Below, piece after piece: positions 9,225 to 18,713 of a stretch of 64,000 bases of DNA. The notes beneath the pieces were generated by a model. The model was not told where the DNA came from and did no database searches. It saw only the letters and a list, made by a program, of their open reading frames with translations. Position 1 is the stretch's first letter; each line of letters opens with the position of its first letter. A program made the translations under genes and the position numbers. Origin of the DNA: JALOTE01 sp031422195 (GTDB lineage Bacteria > Pseudomonadota > Alphaproteobacteria > Rhizobiales > Rhizobiaceae); contig JANOPZ010000056.1 of the NCBI GenBank assembly GCA_031422195.1, positions 1 to 64,000 of the forward strand, in the 5' to 3' direction.

Positions 9225-10511
9225 TTAAGCTGCCAGCTGCAACTCTTGGGCCACAACTTGTGCCGCGCCCATTGCCCTTGCCTTTGCAAGTGAGTCGGTT
9301 GCCATAGCAATCATATGCTCGGCCGATTCAGCTCCACCAGATGCAACCATTGTTGCCAAGCCAATTGAGGCTGTGGTGCCATCTTTACACGCATCTTTAA
9401 GGCGCACTTTTTCCGATTTGATTTCAGCGCAGATACGGTTTGCGACAATTTCTGCGCCGCTGGCATCTGTGCCGGGCATGAGAATTGCAAAGCAATCTGA
9501 ACTATAGCGGCAAGCATAATCAAACCCGCGCAGCGAACGGCGCAAAACTTGGGTTAATGCCAACATCACTGAGTCTGGCACAGACTCGCCCTCAGGCATG
9601 TCGGCAAGTGGATCCACTGCAATCAATAGCAACGACGCTGGTTTGCCCTGCGCTTTGAGCCTCTCAAGGCTGGCCGGCATGGAACGCATGAGCTGTGTTG
9701 GCCCAGGAAGCCCTGTCGCGTGGTCAAAATCAGACAAGGGAGCAATAGAAGCTGCACGCAGTGCATCCAGAACAGATTTTCGAAGTGCCAGCGCCTTAAT
9801 GCGCTTTGTCAATTCGGCCGGCGAGGCCATGCCGAGCGCCATATCATTAGCACCTGCTTGAAGCGCGGCAATACAACGCGCATCAGGCAATGTGGTGTGC
9901 ACAAGAATTGGCGTTGTCCGGGTGCGGTCTAGCACACGCATCTGGCGAATCATCGCAGCAGGATCACGGCTGGTTTCATTTAAGGCCAAAACAACACATG
10001 GCCATTGACCTTGGGCTGCACGTAGCAGGCCAGTCATGTCATCATCGACGCATTCAATGTTAAATGTGGAATTTAACGCATCAACAACCGGAAATCGGGA
10101 TTCCGCGCTGCCGATCACTAAAACTGGCAATGAAACGTCCTGATCAGCTTTTCTGCGGCGAAGGTTCAGCTCACCTTGCAACATGTGCAATCGAGACAAG
10201 CAGCGCAAGCGCGAGGCTGTTTCAACGGGGCTAAAAGGAAACGACAAAACGTCGATAGACGGCCCATCAACGGCGGTGATCATTTCAAGGATATTGCTTG
10301 CCGCATAAACAGCCACCACTGGAATGGATTTTGGCACATCATCAAAATCCAAAGCCGCTTCCACGTCACAAAATATCAAATCATATGTTGCAAAATCGCC
10401 AACACTTTCTGGCGCGCAGATCGTCAACTCATAGTTTTCGTCTGCACAAATAGTTTTGAATGCCTCTGAGCGCTCCGCATTGGCTGTAACATAAACAAGG
10501 TTCGCTGACAT
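9225..10511 (-). CDS. pleD: PleD-like response regulator with degenerate GGDEF domain
   Basis: A 428-aa homologue of PleD (receiver, receiver, GGDEF), the diguanylate cyclase of the alphaproteobacterial cell-cycle pathway. The start at 10511 is chosen over an upstream in-frame start because the first receiver begins at MSANLVYVT and divK ends seven bases upstream. The active-site GGEEF is replaced by SSDCF (337-341), while the inhibitory-site motif RGFD (328-331, RxxD) keeps its exact spacing. Receiver 1 lacks the usual acidic pair and the conserved lysine (LSFPFSP instead of a KP motif). I infer that it does not make c-di-GMP and may instead bind it. It is in an operon with divK. Confidence 0.85.
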   Translation of the reverse strand: MSANLVYVTANAERSEAFKTICADENYELTICAPESVGDFATYDLIFCDVEAALDFDDVPKSIPVVAVYAASNILEMITAVDGPSIDVLSFPFSPVETASRLRCLSRLHMLQGELNLRRRKADQDVSLPVLVIGSAESRFPVVDALNSTFNIECVDDDMTGLLRAAQGQWPCVVLALNETSRDPAAMIRQMRVLDRTRTTPILVHTTLPDARCIAALQAGANDMALGMASPAELTKRIKALALRKSVLDALRAASIAPLSDFDHATGLPGPTQLMRSMPASLERLKAQGKPASLLLIAVDPLADMPEGESVPDSVMLALTQVLRRSLRGFDYACRYSSDCFAILMPGTDASGAEIVANRICAEIKSEKVRLKDACKDGTTASIGLATMVASGGAESAEHMIAMATDSLAKARAMGAAQVVAQELQLAA

Positions 10512-10518
10512 GATAGCC

Positions 10519-10890
10519 TCACGCGTCGCCAAGAAATGATCGGAGTGTTTCGATAAATGGCCCAACTGAAATGGGCTTAGAAATATAGCCCTCACAACCA
10601 CCGCGCCGTATCCGTTCCTCGTCACCCTTCATCGCAAATGCTGTGACCGCGATGACAGGTATCATACGAAGCTCGTCATTCTGTTTGAGCCATTGCGTGA
10701 CCTCGAGGCCTGAAATACCCGGAAGTTGGATATCCATGAGAATCAAATCGGGGTGGTGTTTTCGCGCCAAATCCAACGCGTCAAAGCCGTTTGCCGTGCC
10801 AACGGATAAATATCCGGCAGCCTCAATCAAATCGCGAAACAGCTTCATGTTCAGCTCATTGTCTTCAACAATCATGATAGTCTTTGGCAT
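10519..10890 (-). CDS. divK: Single-domain response regulator DivK
   Basis: A 123-aa stand-alone receiver. It has the acidic pair in VEDNE, the phosphoacceptor Asp53 in [10 protein letters not shown], the switch threonine in VTAFAM and the lysine of ISKPI, so the phosphorylation site is intact. In Caulobacter and Brucella, DivK relays PleC/DivJ signals to the CckA-CtrA pathway. The start at [12 protein letters not shown] (10890) fits the family; an in-frame start at 10905 adds five residues. It is followed by pleD after seven bases, the usual operon. Confidence 0.94.
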   Translation of the reverse strand: MPKTIMIVEDNELNMKLFRDLIEAAGYLSVGTANGFDALDLARKHHPDLILMDIQLPGISGLEVTQWLKQNDELRMIPVIAVTAFAMKGDEERIRRGGCEGYISKPISVGPFIETLRSFLGDA

Positions 10891-10983
10891 GGCGGCGATC
10901 TGCACGTTAGATTGCGTATGATTCTCGTAGCGTTAGAATAATCGGATTTGATTTATGAAAGAACAATATTGGCGGTTAGGCGC

Positions 10984-11298
10984 GTGAAGTTGCGTGCGCC
11001 AACCAGAATGACTTTGGCCGAAGCAGAAAATATCGCGCTGCAAGCGTTTTTATTTTTGGCAAATGATGACGAACGTATGCAACGGTTTGTCACACTTTCA
11101 GGCTTTGATGTGGCAAATGCTCGTGAAGCTTCAACCGCGCCAGGGTTTTTTGCAGGCGTTTTAGCACATTACTTAAATGACGAAGACGCGATAATAGCAT
11201 TCAGCGAGGCAGGGAATGTGCACCCTCTCAGCATTGCTATTGCCTTTCGTGTAATACCGGGCGGCGACCCAACACTTGAAATTAACACTGGATATTGA
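10984..11298 (+). CDS. DUF3572 family protein
   Basis: A protein of about 104 aa with the alpha-helical pattern of DUF3572 (AENIALQAFLFLANDDERMQRF, then FDVANAREA and GFFAGVLAHYL). Function unknown; genes of this family commonly lie divergent to divK-pleD in Hyphomicrobiales. The start is uncertain: GTG at 10984 is used here, ATG at 11008 and TTG at 10948 are alternatives, and none has a convincing ribosome-binding site. The HAD-like gene follows after three bases, so the two are probably cotranscribed. Confidence 0.8.
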   Translation: MKLRAPTRMTLAEAENIALQAFLFLANDDERMQRFVTLSGFDVANAREASTAPGFFAGVLAHYLNDEDAIIAFSEAGNVHPLSIAIAFRVIPGGDPTLEINTGY

Positions 11299-11301
11299 CC
11301 C

Positions 11302-11949
11302 ATGATTGATGATGAAGCCCGTGCCCAACTTGAAGTATTGCAAAACGGCACCCGTCCGCTGATCATCAGCGACGTTGATGAAGTGATCCTCAATTTTGTT
11401 CAACCATTCAAAGATTATCTGAGCCATCATGGCTTTGAGCTGCGAACTGAATCATACAAACTCACTGGAAATGTTTTTGCCAAAGGCGCGGACGTACCCA
11501 CTGACGGTCAGGAAGTCTTCAAACTTCTAAGCCAGTTCTTTGTTATGCAACATGAATGGCAAGATTTGGTAGAAGGCGCGTTGCCCGCGCTGAACCGGTT
11601 GAGCGAGCATTTTGATGTGGTATTGCTGACATCTATGCCGCACGCCCATCGCGCGGAACGCATCGCCTTCATGCGCGAAATCGGTGTTAACTTTCCACTT
11701 TTAACAGTGGAAAGCGACAAGGGTCACAGTGTGGCTCATTTGGCGGCGGGACGCAGCGGTGTCGTGTTTATTGATGATTTGGCACACAACCACATTTCGG
11801 TGGCGGAACACGCGCCAGACACACATTTGTTTCAATACATGGCTTATCGAGAATTCGACGGTCCGTTACCCGTGCCTCCAGTTCATACCCAATACCATGA
11901 GGATTGGATCATCATGGAGCAAGCAATTCGCAAAGTACTCACTTCATAA
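11302..11949 (+). CDS. HAD-like hydrolase of unknown substrate
   Basis: A 215-aa protein with haloacid-dehalogenase-type motifs: DVDEV (24-28; D24 and D26 would be the nucleophile and acid), LLTS (108-111), a lysine in ESDKGH (near 140) and FIDDLAHN (near 155). The motif I nucleophile pair suggests a phosphatase or phosphotransferase. The substrate cannot be told. It follows the DUF3572 gene and ends before the terminator it shares with tig. Confidence 0.75.
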   Translation: MIDDEARAQLEVLQNGTRPLIISDVDEVILNFVQPFKDYLSHHGFELRTESYKLTGNVFAKGADVPTDGQEVFKLLSQFFVMQHEWQDLVEGALPALNRLSEHFDVVLLTSMPHAHRAERIAFMREIGVNFPLLTVESDKGHSVAHLAAGRSGVVFIDDLAHNHISVAEHAPDTHLFQYMAYREFDGPLPVPPVHTQYHEDWIIMEQAIRKVLTS

Positions 11950-11988
11950 TTTAGGCAATAAAACGCACGCTAACAATTGAAACATATG

Positions 11989-12022
11989 AAAAAAGCCGCT
12001 CTGCAATTGCTGCAAAGCGGCT
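11989..12022 (-). terminator. Terminator of tig
   Basis: The inverted repeat AGCCGCT (11994-12000) / AGCGGCT (12016-12022), extended inside by TGCA/TGCA, is followed on the minus strand by six T. It lies 23 bases after the tig stop and may also stop transcripts of the HAD gene coming from the other side. Confidence 0.85.
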
Positions 12023-12045
12023 GTCTTATTTTGTTTAATTTGCGG

Positions 12046-13464
12046 TTATTCAGCTTTGGCTTTTTTCTTAGCAGCAGCTTTCTTTGGCTTTTCTTCTTTA
12101 TCGCCGCCAACGGCTCTGTCTTCGTCAGCCGCTTCTAACGCGGTCAATTCGTCTTTAGTGACCGTATTGTCTGTGACTGTCACAATGCTCAGCAAATGAT
12201 CAATGACTTTCTCTTCGAAAATCGGCGCGCGCAGTGAAGCTATTGCGTCAGGGTTTTTCTGGTAAAATTCAAAAATCTGCTGCTCTTGGCCACGATAGCG
12301 ACGAACCTGTTCAAACAGCGCACGTTGGGTTTCGTCTTCTGTTACTTCAACTTTTGCGCCTTCACCAATCTGCGACAAAACAAGACCAAGGCGCACACGG
12401 CGCTCGGCAAGCTTCATGTATTCAGCACGCGCTTCTTCTTCGGTCGTATCTTCGTCCGCAAACGTTTTACCGTTTTGCTCAAGTTCCATCGTAATGGTAC
12501 GCCAGATGTTTCCAAACTCGGCCTCGACCATGCTCTGCGGAGCTTCAAATTGATACTCACCATCCAATTTATCAAGAATTGCACGCTTGATACGCTGGCG
12601 TGTGATATTGCCGTATTGGCTTTCAATCTGTTCGCGCACGACCTTCTTGAGGTGCGCCAAATCAGTCATTCCGAGTGAAACGGCTGTTTCATCTGTGATG
12701 GCCAATTCTTCGGCCAGTTCAACGAGTTTCACTTTAATATCAAAGGTTGCAGCTTTTCCTGCCAAATTGGCAGCACCATAATTTTCTGGAAAGTTGACGT
12801 TGATTACGGTCTCATCGCCTGCTTTTACGCCAACCAGCTGGTCTTCAAAACCGGGAATGAATTGGTTTGAACCAAGAACCAATTGCGCATCTTCAGATGT
12901 GCCGCCATCAAAGGCAACACCATCGATTTTGCCGAGGTAATCGATTGTTACGCGGTCATCTTTAGCAGCTTGGCCGGTTTTCTCGGAAAAAGTCTGTGCT
13001 GACTTGGCTACGATTTTGACTTGATCATCAACATCGCTTTCAGGAATCTCAACAACTTCGCGAACAATAGCAATCTTTGAATGGTCGATCAATTCGAACG
13101 ATGGCACGACTTCATAAGCAATGGCGAACTCAAAATCCATTTCACCATTCAAAACGCGTTCAGCTTCTTTTTCGTCTTCTGACATCGTAATTTGTGGCTG
13201 CATTGCTGGCTTTTCGCCGCGCTCAGCAATCACTGTTTTTGGAGTATCAGACAAAATTTCGTTTACAACTTCAGCCATAAAGCTTTTGCCATACATTTTA
13301 CGCAAATGGGCAACAGGTACTTTACCGGGGCGGAACCCGTTGATTTTGGCGCGGTCTTTAGCGCCATGCAAACGGCCTTCCAGCCGCGCGGCGAGATCCG
13401 TCTTAGGGACAACAACTTTGATTTCGCGCTTCAACCCATTGTTGAGCGTTTCTGTAACCTGCAT
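12046..13464 (-). CDS. tig: Trigger factor
   Basis: Ribosome-associated chaperone and peptidyl-prolyl isomerase, 472 aa. The N-terminal ribosome-binding domain has the family signature around GFRPGKVP (about 42-49). The FKBP domain runs from about 155 to 245 ([24 protein letters not shown]). The helical C-terminal domain ends in a Lys/Ala-rich tail, as is usual in this order. It is a single-gene unit: tRNA-Leu lies upstream on the same strand and a terminator lies 23 bases downstream. Confidence 0.95.
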   Translation of the reverse strand: MQVTETLNNGLKREIKVVVPKTDLAARLEGRLHGAKDRAKINGFRPGKVPVAHLRKMYGKSFMAEVVNEILSDTPKTVIAERGEKPAMQPQITMSEDEKEAERVLNGEMDFEFAIAYEVVPSFELIDHSKIAIVREVVEIPESDVDDQVKIVAKSAQTFSEKTGQAAKDDRVTIDYLGKIDGVAFDGGTSEDAQLVLGSNQFIPGFEDQLVGVKAGDETVINVNFPENYGAANLAGKAATFDIKVKLVELAEELAITDETAVSLGMTDLAHLKKVVREQIESQYGNITRQRIKRAILDKLDGEYQFEAPQSMVEAEFGNIWRTITMELEQNGKTFADEDTTEEEARAEYMKLAERRVRLGLVLSQIGEGAKVEVTEDETQRALFEQVRRYRGQEQQIFEFYQKNPDAIASLRAPIFEEKVIDHLLSIVTVTDNTVTKDELTALEAADEDRAVGGDKEEKPKKAAAKKKAKAE

Positions 13465-13544
13465 GGGCTGGACCTTTGTATTTTTAACCAGTTATCGCCG
13501 CCCAATAAAGCGGCATCGAAATTCTTGCGCTGCCTTTGCGGCTT

Positions 13545-13629
13545 TGGTGCGGATAGAGGGACTCGAACCCCCACAGCTTACGCCGCCAGAACCTAAATCT
13601 GGTGTGTCTACCAATTCCACCATATCCGC
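13545..13629 (-). tRNA. tRNA-Leu (anticodon TAG)
   Basis: 85 bases including an encoded CCA end. The acceptor stem pairs GCGGATA with TATCCGC. The D arm contains TGGTAGACAC, the anticodon arm is CCAGA-TTTAGGT-TCTGG with TAG at positions 34-36, there is a long variable arm as in class II tRNAs, and the T arm contains GGTTCGAGTCC. It reads CUN leucine codons. It lies 80 bases upstream of tig on the same strand. Confidence 0.96.
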
Positions 13630-13749
13630 GTTGACCGGCCAATAGTCTTACCAGTCATCAAAGCGCGCCGCTCCTTATCATGGCAGTTTGGCCGGTCAAA
13701 GGGAAAATTGCGCCTAAGGTCAGCCATTTTGATTTCAATTGACATATTA

Positions 13750-14343
13750 TCAGCCCGCGAACGGCCCACTATATTCTGATACCAGGCTTTCAACTTCAGG
13801 ACGCGGCCTTTCCGGGAAAGTTTGGTTAAAGCTACCAACATGCACAAAGCCTACAAACCGCTCTGTTGGGCCGACCCCCAGCCTCTGCATTGCTTCCCGG
13901 TCGTCAGCATACCAACCCGTTACCCAATTCGAAACAAAGCCATAAGCGCGCGCTGCAAAATTGATGTTATGGGCTACAGCACCAGCAGACAAAAACTGTT
14001 CCCACTCAGGGATTCGATCATGCGGTTTTGGGCAGGAAACCACACCGATCACCAGCGGCGCGCGCGATAAACGCTTTAGTTCACGGTCATAAACATCGTT
14101 TGGCAAAGGCCCATCGCGTTCGTTCAAGCGGGCGGCAATATGTTGGCCGGCAAGTTCCCGCGCTGCACCGCGATAAATAATAAATCGCCATGGCTCAAGG
14201 CGGCCATGATCCGGCGCGCGCGCAGCTAATTGTAAGATTTTTATCAACGCAGCATTGTCCGGTCCAGGTTCTCCAATTTGAGAAACTGGAATGGACTGGC
14301 GGGTTTCTAAAAATGTAATTGCGTTCATATCGGGTTGCATCAA
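13750..14343 (-). CDS. Nitroreductase family protein
   Basis: A 197-aa FMN-dependent nitroreductase-fold protein close to the YdjA/minimal nitroreductase type. Visible features are the N-terminal TRQSIPVSQI (FMN phosphate region with Arg), ARAPDHGRLEPWRFIIY, the SAGAVAHNINFAARAYGF helix and TGWYADDREAMQRLG. The likely reaction is NAD(P)H-dependent reduction of nitro or quinone compounds; the physiological substrate is unknown. ATG at 14328 (MNAITFLETRQS) is an equally possible start. The neighbours give no functional hint. Confidence 0.85.
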   Translation of the reverse strand: MMQPDMNAITFLETRQSIPVSQIGEPGPDNAALIKILQLAARAPDHGRLEPWRFIIYRGAARELAGQHIAARLNERDGPLPNDVYDRELKRLSRAPLVIGVVSCPKPHDRIPEWEQFLSAGAVAHNINFAARAYGFVSNWVTGWYADDREAMQRLGVGPTERFVGFVHVGSFNQTFPERPRPEVESLVSEYSGPFAG

Positions 14344-14431
14344 TCAGTCCTTTATTCCGGTAATGAGTGTCGCATTCTGGCGCAGCGTTGCAAAGCCTTG
14401 AAATTGCCGTTTGAAAGAGGTTGAAAGACTT

Positions 14432-15355
14432 ATGAAACATTTGCGCGCCATGTTAGGCCTGATTTTGATCTTGGTGCTGGCTTTTACCGGCATTGCTTCA
14501 GCGCAAGGCGTTGAAGTTGAACTGCCCAAGCTCAATTTGCCAAAGCCGGGGCAAAAGGCAAAAGAAGGCAATTCAGCTGAAAAAAAACTTCCAGTTGGCA
14601 GTTTACGTCTGTCTGCAAAACTTACTGAAGATGGCCTGATTATTCTAAGCGGAATAATCTGGCGTGTGTTTAATGCCGAGGCGGAAGCTGATGGAAAGCT
14701 TACATTAATAGCAAAGGCCAATGGCGGTTCGACAGAAATTTTGTTAGCGCCCGGTGAATATCTGGTACACGCCGCTTTTGGCCGCGCAGGTGCTACAAAA
14801 CGAGTTATCATCAGTGACCAGCCGGTAGAAGAAACCCTTGTCCTAGACGCAGGTGGCTTAGCCTTAAATGCGACAGACAGCACAAATGCGGCAATCCCTC
14901 CGTTTAAGCTCAAATTTTCAATTTATGAAGCTGAAGCTGCAGAAGACGGTGAGCGGCGCTTGATCGTCGGCGCAATTGCACCCGGTACGGTCGTGCGCCT
15001 TAGCAGCGGAGCTTACCACATCGTTTCAAATTACGGCACTGTAAATGCCATTGTACGCACCGATGTTAGGGTTGAAGCAGGCGTTATTACGCAAGCCACA
15101 GTTCAACACCGCGCTGCTGAGGTCATCTTAAAACTTGTCTCCGAAACAGGTGGCGAGGCTCTGGCAGACACGTCATGGTCGGTCTTCACAGAGTCGGGAG
15201 AATTATTGTTTGAAAGTATCGGTGCCTATGCGCCGGTCGTGCTGGCGGAAGGCACTTACTCTGCTGTAGCTAAGCACCGCGAGCGTATTTTTGAGCAGGA
15301 AATAGAAATTAGATCTGGCCAAAACCGGGAAATTGAAGTGCTTGCTACGTTTTAA
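14432..15355 (+). CDS. Secreted protein of three repeated beta-rich modules
   Basis: A 307-aa protein of unknown function. The start at 14432 gives a clean signal peptide (MKHLRAMLGLILILVLAF, cleavage after SAQ or ASA near 24). After a Lys/Pro-rich linker come three modules (about 59-148, 157-229 and 231-306) that share a pattern of an aromatic strand, then x-x-G-x-Y (APGEYLVHA, SSGAYHIVS, AEGTYSAVA), and a closing strand with a glycine turn. The modules look like small beta-sandwich domains of the transthyretin or carboxypeptidase-regulatory type, so a periplasmic or surface binding role is possible. Its stop lies in the first unit of a 13-base tandem repeat. Confidence 0.7.
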   Translation: MKHLRAMLGLILILVLAFTGIASAQGVEVELPKLNLPKPGQKAKEGNSAEKKLPVGSLRLSAKLTEDGLIILSGIIWRVFNAEAEADGKLTLIAKANGGSTEILLAPGEYLVHAAFGRAGATKRVIISDQPVEETLVLDAGGLALNATDSTNAAIPPFKLKFSIYEAEAAEDGERRLIVGAIAPGTVVRLSSGAYHIVSNYGTVNAIVRTDVRVEAGVITQATVQHRAAEVILKLVSETGGEALADTSWSVFTESGELLFESIGAYAPVVLAEGTYSAVAKHRERIFEQEIEIRSGQNREIEVLATF

Positions 15356-15403
15356 GGCATGTTATTAAGGCATATTGTTAAGGCATATTGTTATGGCATT
15401 TAA
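15352..15403. repeat. 13-base tandem repeat across a convergent gene junction
   Basis: Four units (15352-15364, 15365-15377, 15378-15390, 15391-15403). The two middle ones are identical (TTAAGGCATATTG) and the outer two are diverged. The TTAA of unit 1 supplies the stop of the secreted-protein gene, and the TTAA of unit 3 supplies the stop of the acyltransferase gene on the other strand. The last residues of the acyltransferase are coded by units 3 and 4. Confidence 0.85.
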
Positions 15404-16232
15404 TGCCACGCGGATTGCTCGGATCAAGTTGACAAACGGCCTGCCGCAGATGTTCGATTAAAGCCTTACGATCATTGAGGCTTGCCAATTGCTCTGGCTT
15501 TATGAGCGCTCCAGTATGAAAATGAATTGACGACCCTGAAAGACGCGTAAATTCACGAACCAGCAAAGATAAGCGCAACGTGAGCGAAAACTGGCTGACA
15601 ATATGAAACATGCGGCTGTTTTGACCTTCAAAAAACACCGGCAAAACATTGGCATTTGATTTCTGAATAAGGGTGGCGACAAAACTCTTCCAAGGCAAGT
15701 CTATTGCACGCCCCAATCCTTTTGGTGCAGTTGCCACGCCGCCAGCTGGAAAAATTATGATTGTTCCGCCGGACTTCAAAAAGGCGAGTGCTTCTTTGCG
15801 CATAGCAAGATTGTTGACCAGCGCTTCTTTGGTTTCTTCGAAATCCACCGCCAGTGCAAATGGCCGAATTTCAGGCACTTTCAAAAGGGCATTGTTGATC
15901 AGCACCTTGAACGGGCGACCCAGTTGTTCAGCCAATGCCAATGCGGCAGCACCATCACCGATGCCGTAGGGGTGATTGGCAACAATAACCAGCGGCCCGT
16001 CAGGTAGACCGATTGGCGGAAATGCGTCATCTGACGACAGGCTTATGCCCGTAAGCTTCAGCATGCCGGAAAACAAATTTTCTCCGGTGGGAACAATACT
16101 CTCGCGCCAAATCTCGTAAAGCGAAGCGTAGTGATGGCGTCCAGACAGGTTCTCTATCGCCCTGATAATCCAGCGCTTTAACAGAGGATGGCTCTCGTCA
16201 GCATAGGTCAAAATATCAAGAGCATTGGCCAT
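15378..16232 (-). CDS. Lysophospholipid acyltransferase-family protein
   Basis: A 284-aa acyltransferase of the PlsC/hemolysin-type group. The motif NHPYGIGDG (about 90-98) is the counterpart of the H-x(n)-D acyltransfer site, and IIIFPAGGVATAP (about 158-170) resembles the glycerol-phosphate-binding block. Such proteins acylate lysophospholipids or ornithine lipids at the inner membrane; the exact acceptor is not evident. There is no signal peptide. The C-terminal residues are encoded in the tandem repeat shared with the convergent secreted-protein gene, so this end may vary between strains. Confidence 0.8.
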   Translation of the reverse strand: MANALDILTYADESHPLLKRWIIRAIENLSGRHHYASLYEIWRESIVPTGENLFSGMLKLTGISLSSDDAFPPIGLPDGPLVIVANHPYGIGDGAAALALAEQLGRPFKVLINNALLKVPEIRPFALAVDFEETKEALVNNLAMRKEALAFLKSGGTIIIFPAGGVATAPKGLGRAIDLPWKSFVATLIQKSNANVLPVFFEGQNSRMFHIVSQFSLTLRLSLLVREFTRLSGSSIHFHTGALIKPEQLASLNDRKALIEHLRQAVCQLDPSNPRGIKCHNNMP

Positions 16233-16296
16233 AGTGATTCCGGAAAAATCGTTCTTGGCTCCATAAGCACGAAAACGATGTCAGTTTGGTGAAACC

Positions 16297-18267
16297 TCAG
16301 CTTTTAGCGCGCTTTAAGTCTGGCGGCGTTGCTTCCAGAGCGAGCGCAGCAATAGCTTCTGCCAATGGCATAGACACTTGGTCACGCGAACCCAAACGGC
16401 GGATACTTACGGAACCCTCTTCCGCTTCACGTTTGCCGACCGCCATAATTACGGGCACTTTGGCAAGACTATGCTCGCGGACTTTGTAATTGATCTTTTC
16501 ATTCCGAAGGTCAGCCATCGCATAGAGCCCGGCCTCACGAAGCTGCGTCACGACGTCTTCGGCATAATCGTTGGCCTCAGACGTAATCGGTGCAACCACC
16601 ACTTGATCCGGTGAAAGCCAAAGCGGGAAATGCCCGGCAAAGCTTTCAATCAGAATACCGAGAAAACGCTCCATTGAACCGCAAATGGCGCGGTGCACCA
16701 TAACCGGCTGAACCTTGTTGGAATTCTGATCAATATAAAACGCACCGAATCGCTCTGGCAAATTGAAGTCAACCTGCGTTGTGCCGCACTGCCAATCACG
16801 ACCAATCGCATCGCGCAGCACATATTCAAACTTGGGCCCATAAAACGTGCCTTCGCCTTCATTAATGCCGGTTTTGATTTTACCCCCGGATTCGCCAGCA
16901 AGCGTACCAAGAACGGAACGCAAAATGCCCTCTGCATGATCCCAACTGGCATCAGAGCCCACACGTTTTTCAGGACGTGTTGCAAGTTTGATCATCACCT
17001 CTTGGAAGCCAAAGTCAGCATAAGTTGAGAGGATCAAATCATTAATCAAACGGATTTCTTTTTCCAGTTGATCTTCTGTACAGAAAATATGTGCATCATC
17101 TTGCGTAAAGCCACGCACCCGCATGAGCCCGTGCAATGCGCCTGACGGCTCATAACGATGAACCGCGCCAAACTCTGCCATACGCAATGGCAAATCGCGG
17201 TATGATTTCAGACCATGCTTGAAAATCTGCACATGGCCGGGGCAATTCATCGGTTTGAGCGCAAAAATACGTTTGTCGTCTGCGGTTGCACCAGCGGACT
17301 GAACCGCAAACATATTGTCTTTATACCAACCCCAATGGCCGGAAATTTCCCAAAGATCGGAAACCAGCACCTGCGGCGCGTTAACTTCTTCATAGCCAAG
17401 TTTGGCGAGGCGGCGGCGCATATAAGAAATCAGCGTCTGAAAAATACGCCAGCCTTTAGAGTGCCAAAACACAACGCCGGGGCCTTCTTCTTGAAAATGG
17501 AACAAATCCATTTCACGGCCAAGTTTGCGGTGATCGCGTTTTTCAGCCTCTTCAATTTGCGTAAGATGCGCTTGAAGCTGTTCGTCTGTGGCAAAGGCTG
17601 TACCGTAAATGCGGGTGAGCATCGGGTTATTGCTATCACCGCGCCAATAGGCACCGGCTATTTTCTGCAATTTAAAAGCGGTGCCAACCTGACCCGTTGA
17701 AGCCATATGTGGCCCACGGCAAAGGTCAAACCAATCGCCCTGATTGTAAATTTTGAGGTCTTGGCCCTCCGGAATCGCAGCTACCAATTCCACTTTGAAA
17801 TGCTCGCCTTTATCAGCAAACACTTGGCTGGCCCGTTCGCGCGACCATATTTGGCGCGTAAAAGGCGCATTTCGACCAATAATTTCGCGCATCTTTTTCT
17901 CAATGATCGGCAAATCATCGGGCGTAAACGGCGTATCGCGTTTGAAATCGTAAAAGAAGCCGTTCTCGATCACTGGCCCAATGGTGACCTGTGTGCCGGG
18001 CCAGATTTCCTGAACGGCTTCGGCCAAAACATGCGCGCAATCATGGCGGATCAATTCCAACGCCCGCGGGTCTTCGCGGTTAAAAATTTCTAATTTGCCG
18101 CTATGAACCACATCCAACAGGTCTTGCACAATGCCGTCAATTGCAACGGCAACCGCTTTTTTGGCCAGCGATTTCGAGATGCTTTCTGCAACGTCGCGGC
18201 CTGTTGTGCCGGGTGCATATTCGCGAATTGAGCCATCGGGAAATGTGAGGGAAATGGCGGCGGCCAT
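16297..18267 (-). CDS. thrS: Threonine--tRNA ligase
   Basis: Class II threonyl-tRNA synthetase, 656 aa. It has an N-terminal TGS domain (about 1-65), the editing domain with [10 protein letters not shown] (HxxxH), the catalytic core with the zinc-site cysteine in KPMNCPGHV, motif 2 around [18 protein letters not shown], motif 3 in [14 protein letters not shown], and the anticodon-binding domain near the end. The ATG at 18267 is preferred over the in-frame 18339, because [13 protein letters not shown] is the typical TGS start. yidD and the Fe-S scaffold gene lie upstream on the same strand. Confidence 0.96.
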   Translation of the reverse strand: MAAAISLTFPDGSIREYAPGTTGRDVAESISKSLAKKAVAVAIDGIVQDLLDVVHSGKLEIFNREDPRALELIRHDCAHVLAEAVQEIWPGTQVTIGPVIENGFFYDFKRDTPFTPDDLPIIEKKMREIIGRNAPFTRQIWSRERASQVFADKGEHFKVELVAAIPEGQDLKIYNQGDWFDLCRGPHMASTGQVGTAFKLQKIAGAYWRGDSNNPMLTRIYGTAFATDEQLQAHLTQIEEAEKRDHRKLGREMDLFHFQEEGPGVVFWHSKGWRIFQTLISYMRRRLAKLGYEEVNAPQVLVSDLWEISGHWGWYKDNMFAVQSAGATADDKRIFALKPMNCPGHVQIFKHGLKSYRDLPLRMAEFGAVHRYEPSGALHGLMRVRGFTQDDAHIFCTEDQLEKEIRLINDLILSTYADFGFQEVMIKLATRPEKRVGSDASWDHAEGILRSVLGTLAGESGGKIKTGINEGEGTFYGPKFEYVLRDAIGRDWQCGTTQVDFNLPERFGAFYIDQNSNKVQPVMVHRAICGSMERFLGILIESFAGHFPLWLSPDQVVVAPITSEANDYAEDVVTQLREAGLYAMADLRNEKINYKVREHSLAKVPVIMAVGKREAEEGSVSIRRLGSRDQVSMPLAEAIAALALEATPPDLKRAKS

Positions 18268-18371
18268 GATCGTTCTCCTGCTATCCAATCCCGCATACGA
18301 ACGCGGGTGGGGTGATAAAAGCCTGCGATTGCGGGCCAAGCGGCTATAGCGCTGGAATTCTTAAAGGGCAA

Positions 18372-18713
18372 TTAGTGTGAATGCGTTTCGTCGTGCTGGT
18401 GTGTGCCGAAATGCCAGAGCGTCCATGGCATGGCCCAGCTCATTTTCGGTAACGCGTGCGGCACATTATCGATGCCGCACGTGCCACCCGGGCCGCAGCG
18501 GGCAACACGAAACAGTGTCAACCAAAAGCCGTTCAAAAAGCCGTGGCGTGCAATTGCTTCATAGCCATATTCCGAGCAGGTCGGCAAATGGCGGCATGAA
18601 TTGCCGATAAAACCAGATAAAGTAAGTTGGTAGAGGCGGATGAAACTAATGCCAATCAACCTGCCCGGCGTTTTGCGCCACGGGCCGGAATAGTTGCGGG
18701 AAGTCCTAGACAT
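18372..18713 (-). CDS. yidD: Membrane protein insertion efficiency factor YidD
   Basis: A 113-aa YidD-family protein, which assists insertion of inner-membrane proteins with YidC. The signature RLYQLTLSGFIGNSCRHLPTCSEYG carries the conserved cysteines and arginine, followed by an amphipathic helix and RVARCGPGG. The C-terminal end is histidine-rich (HFGTHQHDETHSH). It begins immediately after the scaffold-protein gene (one-base overlap) and is followed by thrS, an arrangement common in Hyphomicrobiales. Confidence 0.92.
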   Translation of the reverse strand: MSRTSRNYSGPWRKTPGRLIGISFIRLYQLTLSGFIGNSCRHLPTCSEYGYEAIARHGFLNGFWLTLFRVARCGPGGTCGIDNVPHALPKMSWAMPWTLWHFGTHQHDETHSH

